Source: Saprospiraceae bacterium (GTDB lineage Bacteria; Bacteroidota; Bacteroidia; Chitinophagales; Saprospiraceae). Taken from it: a DNA stretch of 64,000 nt. Positions 1-11,129 of this stretch are shown one piece after another. Within the stretch, counting starts at the first letter, position 1. The number at the start of each line of letters is the position of its first letter. The translations under genes and the position numbers were made by a program. The DNA lies in assembly GCA_016714895.1 (NCBI GenBank), contig JADKBV010000008.1, positions 1 through 64,000 of the forward strand, read 5' to 3'. The notes below the pieces were generated by a model that was given only the letters and a program-made list of their open reading frames with translations, was not told the DNA's origin and did no database searches.

Positions 1-1162
1 ATAATAATTTCCTATCAATGGTACAGGAGTTTTATCCGTGTAGGTCATTTGTTTTAAAGGCAACACGCCATCATGTACATTGGCATAAGGTCCTGATGCA
101 ACTATTGACCTTTTTACTATCCAGCCTATACAATCTTTAGAAATAAGGTGATTAGGGATAGTCCATTCTAAGATAAAGCTTTCTAAGCCTTGTTTTACAG
201 TTCACAGTTTCAGAGGTAGCGGTCCACTTAAATCTAAAGGGATACATTCCACAGACTCACCGGCTTCACTTGTTTCAACAAAAGGTGTTATTCCCAATAT
301 TCGATAATAATACTTCTTTCGATTTTCAAATCTTTATCTGTGTAATCATATAATTCTCCCTGGTCATCACCTTCTGCGTTGGTTATAGGTCTTGGTGTAA
401 GCCTGGTAAAGTTTTTGTTGTCTAATGAACGTTCGACATGGAAAGCTGTAAACATAGTTCTGTTCAATTCTTTAGGCCATTGCAACAGAACACTTTTGTT
501 TAAACCTGTTGATTTTACGCCGGCTACGGAGGAATCATTGCATGTACACCTTTAAAATTTACAACTGTAAAAGCGGTATCTGCACCTATTTTTGCTTTGT
601 TGTCTTCAATTCTAATTCGATATATAGTCTTTTTCGGGTTCTGTTGTTTGGTCATAGAAATACAATCCCAAACCTTTTGCAGCATCTCTGGATAGATCCG
701 CAGCCAACATCCCCATGGCATGTCTTAGGCCTTGTTGTTCTGATATCAATTTGGCAGAGGCCATAGAGGTAATTTTCTGAGCTTTAGTTTCTTCATTTCC
801 AAATAAAGATTGCGCTGCAATTAGTGAAATGGTATCATTGACTTTGATTTGTTGTTCCCACTCATTTTTTTTTAATGCAGTTAATCTACCCAATAATTGA
901 AAATTAAGTTTTTTGTTATCTAACGGGTAATTTTCTTCATCCCAGGTCGCTCGTTCTAAGACATATCCCTGATTTGAAGCCATTAACTATATTGAAAATT
1001 CGTTGGTGCCCAACTTAGATGCACTCCATTTTGGTCTGCTTTGCTCATGATGGCGACATGTTTTGATGCAGACTTTAGCCCGGGAAAAGATTGCGCCATC
1101 ATTGGAGAGGTTCCAATTACAATCAATAAAAAGAATATGATACAATTTAATAAAGATTTCAT
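1..1162 (-). pseudogene. Fibronectin-III-like secreted protein, 3' end outside window, frame broken
   Basis: The start is an ATG at 1162 followed by a clear signal peptide (MKSLLNCIIFFLLIVIG... ending MMAQ). The next stretch reads VHLSWAPTN and then, after a break, GYVLERATWDE, a pattern I know from large Bacteroidota secreted proteins with fibronectin-type-III-like domains. The frame is lost near 987-998. Adding one base to the four-base A run at 995-998 restores NFSI, but an in-frame TAG (987-989) remains where a Trp would fit. More breaks lie near 610-720, 490-520 and 200-215. Coding continues to position 1, so the 3' end is off-window. It lies 94 bp downstream of another broken gene on the same strand, probably the same operon. 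Product function is unknown; it is presumably exported. Either a pseudogene or a poorly sequenced gene. Confidence 0.6.
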
Positions 1163-1256
1163 TTTTGTCGATATTTTTTATGATAAATCTAAAGAATTTA
1201 AATTAAAAATATTTTATGGATTAGGTTTATTTATATTCCATGTGTACTGAAAAGTT

Positions 1257-4200
1257 TTATTCGTGAGTCAAAGACCCGATCCTGACGTTGTAATTGCCTT
1301 TGTTTCTGTACAAATAAGGAAAGATTCTGTTTTGAATATCATTTACAATGTATTTATTATTTGGTGATGTCCAATACCAACTGTTACGAAAGGAATTGTT
1401 GTAATCTTTAAAGGCTAGAAAATCCCCCATGTTGACAAAGGCATAAACAGGTGTTACATTCGAGTTCAAATTAAGATTTTGATTCATCATATCCTTCCCT
1501 GCCGGAGGGCTACCTTTTATTTTAATATTTAAAAGACCAGAGCCGACTCCTTTCTCAAAATTAGTAGAAGCAACTGCTTCATCAATTTCTTTTTTTGTAA
1601 GAGGACCTTCAGGCACCCATAGAGACTTACCTTTCGGTATGCTTAAATCTGAGAAGTAATATTTATGTTTGGAATATATCGTCCAAACAGCATCAGCTCG
1701 ATTATATGTATTGGAATTAATTGGCCAAGCTTCTGATATTTGAATTTATTGCATTATCTTTAAGTACGGGGTCACCATAATCACGTTTAAAACCTAATGC
1801 TAATGCTTTTCTGCAGGCAAAATCAGCTTCTTTAAACCAATTTAAGGCATCATTCAATTCCTCATAATAGGTTTCATGATATGCTTTTGGACCTTCAGTG
1901 GCTTCAAAATTTATTTTCGGATATACGAAATGTTCATCTTGTCCATTTAAATTTGAGTAACCATATAAGTCATATTGATCGAATGCTTCTTTTCCGGTGA
2001 CAAAAGTAACAGGCAAAGTATATCTTGGCTACATCAACACATTCATCACAAAAACCAAGGTCCATTGAATATTTTTCACCTTGCTTTATCACTTTAGGCA
2101 CTAAATTTTGAATAAAAATTTGTAGTTGAACTACCTTCACTTTTATAATCAGCCAATTTTGCTTGTAAGGTTTTATACATACTGGTTTGAAAATACCAGG
2201 AAGCGAGATCATGATCAATAGTCTTTGTCATTTTAGATTCTAACAGATACTTATTTACTTTATAGGCTCCTTTTACTATTTCTGTTTCTTTGCTTCCAGT
2301 CCCACCTTCATTTGAAGCGAGATCAAAATTACCTAACTTAGATTTATCGATTGGTTTGCTTTTCGGATGTAATCTGGCTAAAAGCCTCAATCTGTAAATG
2401 GTCTTCCCTTTCAATTCATCAGGTACAATAAAGTTCATTACGTTTTGTCCACCTGAGTGCAATTGAGTTTCGATTACTTTTCCTGAACCCATTTCAGTAA
2501 ATTCCGCTAAGAATTCAGTTTTAGATTGATCAAAAGTTTCAGGATCACCAATATTTGATTTATTGAGTAAATATCCATAGTTTTGATGGTTTGAACAAAA
2601 CCTTGATAATCATCTCCTTGAAGAAAATATCGTTGTCTTATGGTTGGATTTGAACTCGATCATTTGGACTGGCAGGTATACGGTCAGGTTTACCTTTTTT
2701 GTGGTAAATTCACCACATATGGCGGTTCATTTGATACAAGTTTGTCTTGTCCTGGCAAACCGCTCAAATCCATGCGTATAATGGTAAATTTTAGATCACT
2801 ATTTTCAGGAAAAACTCATAATTTTTTGTTGGAAATTTTGCTGAATATCCATCTTTAGTATAGATTGGTTCCGGCTCAAGTGGTACATTGACATTACCTT
2901 TTTTCAATTCTACTTTATGAATTTTGTAATAATAAAACCTAGATGGCTCATCAGGAAACTCCTCATTAAATACCTTAAATACATCACGAGGATAATTAAA
3001 TGCCACTCTTATGTCATCGAAAACTTCCACAGGGTCATCACCAGAAGGATAGATTTCTGACACTATTGGAAGATCACTAAATGGATTAGAATTTTCATTA
3101 CATTTTGCTTTTTTACCTACTTCAAATTTGACTTGTTTATCGACTTTTATCAGACCGCCAAGAACGGCAGCTTTTAATCGTAATGCAGCATATACATAAT
3201 TTGGATTAGGAAATTGTGCATATATCAGAGCTGCTACTTTTATGTCTATCAATTTAAAATCTCCTTCATAAATCCATAGGTTTAATCGCAATCCTGCTTC
3301 AACACTCAAATAAGCATAAGCTTGACCTTCTGCCCTCCAACCGTTGATACCTAAGTGCTCACAATCCCCGGAAAACTTTTTGGCCAACAACAAATCAAAA
3401 CCCGCAAAAAATTCAATGTTTGCATAAAATATCAGCACATTAATGTCGATTTCTTTGTGAAATCCGGCACCAAAGGCAAATCCCGGTTTTTTATCATTAA
3501 ATGTTGGATTGGGTTTTCTGGGATCCTGAAACGAACCTCCATCCTGCATCCCCAGATTTGCGAGTAATTTTGCAGGTAATGGCGGTAACTCTGGCACGAT
3601 AGAGCCCATCATGAAGTACAAGTTAAAGTCAGATTGGATTGGACCTAAAGATACTCCTACCAGTATTCTTTTTTCGTCATTCCAGGGTTCATAACTATTC
3701 GGGTTGGCGTATACGTCCCATTGCCCAAGGTATATAAACCATTCGTTTTTTGAGGCATGCATGACAATGTCTCCATTTCCATGAACAATACCATTTGCCA
3801 CATTAACCTTTAGGTTGACACCCAGATCGAATGATTTATTTACAAAATCAATGACAATTTCAAAAGTTCCTGAAATAGCAGCCTCTTTACTTCTGGTATT
3901 TAAAGGTTGTACAAGATAACCTCCTCCGTTTAATCCCATTTTACTAATCCCATTACTTTTGTAAAAAGCCATCCAAAATGTCAAATCTCCATTGAAACTG
4001 CAATATCCAGATTTTCAATTGATATACAATTCAAATTGGTTCTGTCATACACAAATCTCCGTTTTTGTGGATTGTATTTTGCGAAAATCGTAAAATCTGT
4101 GGATCCTTTCAAACCATTTGGATTGTTTTTGCTTAAGGTAAACATCAAGCCCAGATTAAATCCTATTTCATTATTATCATTGTTTGTAAAACCAGGATTC

Positions 4201-6896
4201 CCGCTAAGTTTTATGGGAAATCCAGCCAATTTTCCTTGTTGATTAATGTTAGCTAATTCCATTGCTTGAATATTCAGCTGTGGTAAATCAGCATTGTTAT
4301 TAAAAATGGAAAATCCTTGGAAATTAATCGATGGTAAAGAAAAGCTTGAAACGTTATTGTTATTATTATCCTCAGGCTTTTTGGAACTTTTTTTATCCCA
4401 GCCAATTGAAATACTACCATGCAATAATGCATTAGGTTTGACTTTGTTTTCCTCAATAGTTACTCCAAAAGTCGATGATTCATGCAATGAAGCTGAAGCA
4501 AAAATCATATCGACATCAATTTTATCTTGGAGAACGATTCCAAATTTTACTTCCATATCTGAATTTTGGGTTCCGGGTACGTAAGTTGCGCTAAAACCGA
4601 TACCAACTTCAGTAATCGGGATATTTACCGCCCCGGACATGCCCCCACCATGCAATTCACTTTTTCTGATATCTAAATCCAATTGGGTTATTGAAAAGCC
4701 CCAACCACCTAAACTACCATCATCTAATTTGTCAATGATATTTTGGACAGCGACTTTTGACCAAAGACCTTCGCCATCAAGAACAATGCTGCTAATATCA
4801 ACCTTAATGGCAGTTTCATCAGACCTTTTCAGGTAATTTGGAAGACTTAAGGTAGGTTTTACCAACACTATTCCCGTCCAGAATTTTTCATTGGACTTTT
4901 TGCCATTGGATGGTTTTCAGGAAAGGTCATTGCCCTAGTGTTTTTGAGTTTTGAAAAATCTAGAATCATCTTTTCGAATCCCATTTTAAACCCATTTCCC
5001 TCTGTGGCAGTTACTGCAGAGTGAGATGCCTGAGCTTCCAATAACCAATCTTTGATACCCGATGCTGTTCCGTCAAAATTAGCTTTGAATTTAGTTGGTG
5101 CAGCGACAATTTTTAAATTATTATCCAATGGTAAAACCAAATTTCTATCGAATTCTATACCTCCTTTGAGTTTAACTTCAGTGGTACCTTTACAATCAAA
5201 CCTGACATAAGAACCACTTGCCCCACCATTTAAAACAAAGGCTAAGTTTTGACCGAGTTGGATAGCTAAATCGGAACCCAGGCTCATTTTAGCATCAGCT
5301 TCTGAAATTCCAAATCCATTAGGTCTGAGACAAACCCCCTTTCATTCCCATACTAAAATACTGTTGACCATCACCAACCGGAATTGGTGCTGAAAATGCA
5401 ATATTTACATAAGCTGCCACAGGTGTAAATACCATACCTAAAACTGTCAATTCACCAGGCCCTAAATCTAATACAAAAGGCAGGGTTTTGGGCGCTTGAT
5501 TCATATTAAAAAGGCTGACTTTTTTATTGTTTTGTTGAATGTGTTGATTTATGTTTTGCCAGTTTAAATTTTGGTCATTGTATATTCCCTGTATATCTTT
5601 GAGCATTTGGTCAGGAATTAAACTTTGATTAGCTGATTTTGCCCAAATCATAGATGCACCACATATTTCACCATTGCCATTGATGACTAAATTTTGAAAA
5701 CTTACCTCAACCTTGGTTTGCATATGAGGAATTTCTATTTCACCATTTCCAACACCACCTTGAATATCAAGGACCTTCATTTTGAATTTGCCAATATTGA
5801 CAAAACTTCACCCTGTAAAGGCGAAGAACTTCCACTACATGATGGTTCAACAATTTGACAAGCACTGAATCCAACATATCTGACTATCATTAGGGTCAGC
5901 AGGTGGATTGTTTCTCCACCGTCACCGCCACCTGACTTATCTTTTAGTTTATTTGGAAATACAAATTCTTTGGTTTTATCTGTATCTGTGTCCGGCAATA
6001 CTATTCCCAAATCTGTTACTGTAAATAAATGTGCCTGACTTTTTCCTTCATTTTTATAAGATATTTTTCCCTCAGGATCATATGCTATAACCTGGACAGC
6101 ATATTGTCTGTTTTTGAACAACTTAGGTTTGCTCATATCATAGGGAAATGCTGTGGTAAAAATGTTAGATTGCTCGAAATATGGAGTAACTGACGGATTA
6201 TTAAATGCATCATTTGGATTGAAAATGTTCAAAGATGTAATATCTGCTATTCTGAGCGTGTATTTTGTTTTCCGCTGATACCGCTTGGTGTCCACTGAAA
6301 GTTGACCAATTGGGGTAAAGGTGTTTTGATTTCTGCATTTTGTAAGGGAACAAGAATCAATGGAGGATCATATGAAGTTATATGGAATGATGCACATCCT
6401 CCCTGTACTTCCGGACAATATATCTGCTCCTCCGTATCTTATGGCTTTGATACACAAGGTGTAGGTTCCTTCAGGTAGTACACCGGTGGTTTCAATGATA
6501 CTGACAGGAATACCTTGGGTTGTAATATCATTACGCTGAAGATTATTATTAAAAACACGCAATTGGTTGAATGTAAATGTTCTCGTTTCACCAGGACCCA
6601 AAATGATCGGTGAGGATGGTAAAAAAGCTTCCCTGACCCTGACCATTACTCCGTTATGGCCGGTAAGTGTTGGAATGAGTTTACATTGTTGCATGGTTTG
6701 ACTGATATTAGTCATGTTGATGACCACATTATTTCCTTTTGTTCATGTAGTCTTCAAGTTTATTTGAGTAGGGTGGGGTTATAATAACCTGAACATTGAT
6801 TGACTGGGTTTTTAAAGGAGTAACGAACCCCGATAAAATCAGTAAACCAATCAGAAAGAAAAAATTTAACAGATTTATTTTTACAAAATGATTCAT
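1257..6896 (-). pseudogene. Very large secreted protein (about 1,880 codons) broken by many frameshifts
   Basis: An ATG at 6896 begins a signal peptide (MNHFVKINLLNFFFLIGLLI...), followed by a region with VIITPPYSNKLEDYM and later YTLCIKAIRYGG and PPLILVPLQNAEI. This arrangement recalls the N-terminus of very large Bacteroidota surface proteins (TANFOR or fibronectin-like); that family link is from memory and unproven. The middle (about 5780-2800) is rich in glycine and alternating hydrophobic residues. The C-terminus ends at TAA 1257-1259 after NYNVRIGSLTHE. Open segments in shifting frames cover nearly the whole length: 6729-6896, 6368-6727, 5777-6295, 5319-5780, 4868-5287, 3981-4868, 2791-3984, 2094-2492, 1970-2218, 1717-2016, about 1750-1257. 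Removing one base from the T run 6737-6740 or adding one to the A run 5802-5805 restores continuous sense. Few point stops are seen, so the damage is mostly indels. Confidence 0.65.
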
Positions 6897-7322
6897 TTGC
6901 CGTATGATTTTAAATGATGGTGCAAAAATCCGGCAAATCAAAACTTCTAAGGTTTAAGCATATTACAAAAAGTGTAAAAAGTGTAAAAATTATGATTAAT
7001 TGGGTTGAAGAAGTCAGCAATGAATCAGATTCATCCCGGAAATTTTCGGGACGATTTGCCCTCAATCTCGTCTTAGGGATGAAACAGGATAACAAAAAAA
7101 GTAAAATAGAAAATCTAAGATGCATTAAATTTTTAAGTTTTACCATAAAGACAGCGTACCCCACAGTGTAAAAATTTTCCACATGCTCCGTTGATTATTA
7201 ATAATTATTTTGTTTTTTTGGCAGACCTTGCTTATATTTAGTCCGGCAATTTTTTCAAAATACTTGAATAAAGAATTTTATATTCCTGAATCAACCGTTA
7301 TTCGGTTTTTTGAATATTTGTG
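6897..7322. other. Intergenic region between two minus-strand genes
   Basis: No convincing gene is present; short open frames on both strands here have no recognisable content. There is an imperfect palindrome at 7034-7051 (TCCCG ... CGGGA around an AAATTTT centre) and short repeats of AAAAAGTGT near 6967-6986. A small hairpin with AACCG/CGGTT arms lies near 7292-7312, just past the 3' end of the porin-like gene; its T run is on the plus strand, so it does not look like a normal terminator for that gene. Confidence 0.4.
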
Positions 7323-9187
7323 TTAATTAAAAACATCCATCGGACCGAAAACCGCAACAAAAGGGTCAAAAACAGGATAATCCCTTACATTGAAGTTTTG
7401 TTTGGTTTGTAACCATTGACCTGCATTTTCAATCATAACAGATATTCTGAAACTTTTGACCCGGGCATTAAGGACCAGGTCCAGCTCCGGGAAAAGAGGC
7501 AGATTGACCGTCTCATCCGAAAAAAACTGACCGTGTAAAACACTATATCCCACACCTGTATATTGCGGTATGATCCTTGCATCGACACCGGCACTCAGTA
7601 AAAGTGCTTTTTTGAATATTCTGAAGTCAACGTACAATTGATGACTGCTGTACCATTCAGGCAGATTGTAGAGATTTTCTGAAAAGACCTGTAAAAAAAT
7701 ACCGTTGTTAAAATGTATATTTTTGATGGAAATATTTTGTTTGATTTGTAAAGAAGTATAAGAAAGTACGTCTGAAGACTGAAAACTTTCAATATCTGTT
7801 TTACCTGTAGGTATATCAACCAGCCGCCAGTATACCGGATTGGTGATAGGGATTGCACCGCAGTAATACTGGTTTGGGTCAGCGGAATATCCAAGGTTCC
7901 GGAAAAGGTGGTACCAAAAGACTTCAACCAGTTTTTTCGGAAAAGTTCCACATTGTTGACTACAAGTACTTGTGACGCATATGATGGTTCTGATAGAAAA
8001 AATTCTGCTTCTGCCTTTAGTCTTGCCCATTTTTTTACACTCAGATTCAGCGATCCGGAAGTTTTAAAGTTTCCGGCATTTTCAGCCAGTCCCAAGGCTC
8101 CTTTTGTTTGTAATTGTAATACTTTGAAAAAAGGGATGGAACCGGAAAAAACGGCAGTCAGATCCGTCCTGTTTTGGCCAAAACCATCATTTTTGATCGT
8201 AAAGTAGTCAAACTGCAAACCAATTTTCCCATCTAATCCTGAAGAATCTTTTCCACCTAATAAAATATCTGCTCTTGAGTACTGTATGTCCAAAAATCTT
8301 CTCAACCCTCTTTGATCAATAAAGTTGCGACCATAATATCCTGTGGTGTCACTATGGTTGGAAAGATGAGAAAATTTGTAATAAGAGGGTGTATAAGAAA
8401 TATTATTTTGAACAAAAAGATTCCATCTGGAAGAACCGGCCAGCGTAACATATTGGGAAATGGCATAAGTTCGTTCCTGATGTCTGGTTTTGGCCTGGTT
8501 GATATTGGTGGTGATTACTCTTCTGAGCGGTTGTGTATCTGCTGCGGTTACGTCAAATATTCCTCCGTTGTTTTCTTCATCCTGCGCATGCTGAATGATT
8601 AAAGCCAGTAAAGTGTATTTTTTTGAAGCATACTTCAAACCAACTGTCAGATTGGTGGATTTAAGGGCATGAGACAAATAAAATCCCTGTTCGTTGACTC
8701 TGAAATAATCAATACTGAATGAAAAACCTTTTTGAAAAGGAATCGAGACCCGCGCTCCTGCCGAAAAGTTTAATTGGTTTGAAAATTGCGAAAAATAAAC
8801 GTCTGTTTGTGGCCTGGACGAAGTATAAAATTTGGCATTGTCCAAAGAATGCCTGTAAACATCATATTGCCGGTATCCGTGAAAAAACTGTACATTTTTT
8901 TCCGGAGAAAACAGAAGTCTGTTGGCTGCAGAAAATGTATTTCCAAGGGTAATATGTTCTGAACCCATTATTTTTGTCGGATCCACGCGTGTAAAATGGT
9001 GGTGTAATGTAGTATCGTGAAGGGAAATCGTAACATCTTTTTCCAACGGATGAAAATAAGAAAAACCGGATAATCCCGACGTTTTGTCTCCGGTTGTCAA
9101 ACTGTCCTCTCTCACGATAAACCCTGACGATTGCTGACTTGTCAGCAAATTTGGATAAACCAGCATGATTAAGAACAACCCCCGCAT
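7323..9187 (-). pseudogene. Outer-membrane porin-like beta-barrel protein with one frameshift
   Basis: The likely start is ATG 9187, giving a signal peptide (MRGLFLIMLVYPNLLTSQQ). About 620 residues follow, rich in alternating aromatic/polar strands (for example FHGYRQYDVYRHS and GARVSIPFQKGFSFSIDYFRVNEQGFY kept short here), consistent with the Bacteroidota putative porin family (Porin_10-like); this assignment is by pattern only. The frame breaks at 7840-7841: adding one A to the AA (minus strand) joins AVQSLSP to NPVYWRLVDIPTG and restores reading to the stop at 7323. The last residues are GPMDVFN, close to a strand-like C-terminus. A TATTTTTG element at 9257-9264 (minus) could be its -7 promoter. 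It is divergent from the respiratory operon. Likely functional if the indel is a sequencing error. Confidence 0.6.
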
Positions 9188-9685
9188 GTAAAACTTTACC
9201 GCTTGCTGATTGTAAAAAAATGGAATATAGGATAAAAACAATACAAAATCTTTGCGCAAAAATACCATTATAAAGTATTCAACGATGTTAAAAAAGATTT
9301 AAAATAATTTTTACTGAAAAATTTGTCTTAAATATCTGCCATAATAGTTGTTTAATAGTCTTTGTAGGCATGCATATAATGTTCTATTTTTTAATTAAAT
9401 GAACATATAAATATTCTATATTTGTGTTATAATTATAGGATAAATCTGTTGAATTCAAAATTATATTTGTCATTTAAACAGCTTTTTAAAGATTCATTGA
9501 AATTATATTTTTTATGAATATGATGTCCGAAAAATCATTTTTATTTAGATGTATTCTAAATAAATCAATTCTTTCACAAAAACCTTCATTTAATCAAAGA
9601 CTGTAGTATTTTTGTGCTCAAATTTTAAGAAAATATTCACATTTACGTGTTTAAAATAAATATCAAATCTCAAACATCTTCGACG
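9188..9685. promoter_or_regulatory. Divergent intergenic region with promoter of the act/cox operon
   Basis: This AT-rich stretch of about 500 bp separates the minus-strand porin-like gene from plus-strand actA. On the plus strand TATTTTTG at 9607-9614 matches the Bacteroidota -7 consensus TAnnTTTG and would place a transcript start near 9620, about 65 nt before actA. I found no good TTTG at the matching -33 position, so the core promoter is only half supported. On the minus strand TATTTTTG at 9257-9264 could serve the porin-like gene. No other gene or RNA was recognised. Confidence 0.45.
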
Positions 9686-11089
9686 ATGATGTACAAACAT
9701 CTGAAATTCAGCTTATATCTGGCCATCTTTTCTTTGATTACGATATCATCACTTCGTGCTCAAGTCAGTCCTGACGCAGGAAAAGAATTATTTAAGAGTT
9801 ATTGTGCGGCTTGTCATGCCAAAGACATGAGGTCAGCCGCCACAGGTCCGGCACTTGGTGGTTCTCAACAGCGATGGGGAGATGACGCCGCTTTGTATGC
9901 CTGGATCAGAAACTCTCAGGCATTGATTGCAGACGGACACCCAAGGGCTGTCGAATTATGGAATCAATACAAGCCGACAGTGATGACAGCATTCCCGAAT
10001 CTGACAGATGATGAGATAGGAAGTATGCTTGCATATATAAATGGTGTATATGACGGTACCTACGGTGCTGCTCCTCAGGCTGCAGGTCAGGAAACCAAAG
10101 GACCGGTAGAAAAGAAGAGCAATCTGCCTATGTATATTATCATAGCAGTTATTCTTGCAGCGTTGGCCTTATTGTTGACAAAAATTATTCTTAACCTTCG
10201 CCATATCGTAGCTGCCAAGGAAGGGGAAGATTATGAAAAGAAAACCCTTTGGCAAATTATGTCATCAAAAGGTGTGGTTACTTTTCTCATTTTTTCAGCA
10301 GTGATTTTAGGTTCTTATACAACCGTAAATAATGCAACTAATTTAGGAAGACAGGAAGGGTATTCACCTGATCAGCCTATCAAGTTTTCTCATGAAACAC
10401 ATGCCGGACTGCACAAAATTGATTGTCAGTATTGCCATGATACGGCAAGAAAATCAAAACACTCAAGTATTCCAAGTGCAAATACCTGTATGAATTGTCA
10501 CAAAGCGATTAAAGTTGGTTCTAAATACGGTACCGCAGAAATCACCAAAATTTTTGCTTCTATAGGATACGATCCCACAACCAACACGTATGTGGAGAAT
10601 TATGAGTCCAAAACAGAAGAAGAGATTAAAGCCATTTACACAAAATGGATGGGTGATCAGTACAAAGTAGCAAAAGAATTAGCCGACTTGGATAAAGAAG
10701 GGGTTAAACTTGTTGAAAAACAATGGAAAGACATCGTCAAATCCCTTACGAACGAACAGAAAAAAAATATTCAGGGTCCTATAGAATGGACCAGAATACA
10801 TAATCTTCCTGATCATGTATATTTCAATCACGCTCAACACGTTACGGTTGGAAAGGTAGAATGTCAGACTTGTCATGGTCCGGTAGAAACTATGGAAGTT
10901 TTGGCGCAGGCATCTCCTCTTTCTATGGGATGGTGTATCAATTGCCACAGACAAACAGAAGTTAAATTTTTAGACAACCCATATTATGCTGATTACGCAA
11001 GATACCATGAAGAGTTGGCTTCAGGTAAAAGAACCAAAGTAACCGTAGCGGATATCGGAGGTTTGGAATGTCAGAAATGTCATTATTAA
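9686..11089 (+). CDS. actA: Alternative complex III subunit ActA, multiheme cytochrome c
   Basis: This is the periplasmic multiheme electron-transfer subunit of alternative complex III, the quinol oxidase that replaces cytochrome bc1 in many Bacteroidota. Six CxxCH heme sites are visible: CAACH near residue 40 in an N-terminal monoheme domain, then CQYCH, CMNCH, CQTCH, CINCH and CQKCH in the C-terminal half, the last just before the stop. Two hydrophobic segments (about residues 145-170 and 200-220) separate the halves. ATG 9686 (followed by another ATG) is preferred to the upstream GTG 9647 because a signal peptide then starts directly (MMYKHLKFSLYLAIFSL..., ending RAQ). First gene of the act/cox unit; actB follows after 40 bp. 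The fused N-terminal cytochrome domain fits Bacteroidota versions of the family. Confidence 0.93.
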   Translation: MMYKHLKFSLYLAIFSLITISSLRAQVSPDAGKELFKSYCAACHAKDMRSAATGPALGGSQQRWGDDAALYAWIRNSQALIADGHPRAVELWNQYKPTVMTAFPNLTDDEIGSMLAYINGVYDGTYGAAPQAAGQETKGPVEKKSNLPMYIIIAVILAALALLLTKIILNLRHIVAAKEGEDYEKKTLWQIMSSKGVVTFLIFSAVILGSYTTVNNATNLGRQEGYSPDQPIKFSHETHAGLHKIDCQYCHDTARKSKHSSIPSANTCMNCHKAIKVGSKYGTAEITKIFASIGYDPTTNTYVENYESKTEEEIKAIYTKWMGDQYKVAKELADLDKEGVKLVEKQWKDIVKSLTNEQKKNIQGPIEWTRIHNLPDHVYFNHAQHVTVGKVECQTCHGPVETMEVLAQASPLSMGWCINCHRQTEVKFLDNPYYADYARYHEELASGKRTKVTVADIGGLECQKCHY

Positions 11090-11129
11090 TCAGGATTCAT
11101 CTATTGCATCATATAATTTATAAGATATA

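Noticed and set aside
1..6896. Programmed frameshifting or stop-codon recoding in the left-end genes
   Set aside because: The breaks are many, go in both directions and occur at different runs; no slippery site with a downstream structure and no selenocysteine signal was seen.
6914..7171. Overlapping short frames on both strands between the broken secreted protein and the porin-like gene
   Set aside because: They mirror each other, lack a known motif and span a palindrome; no sign of real coding.
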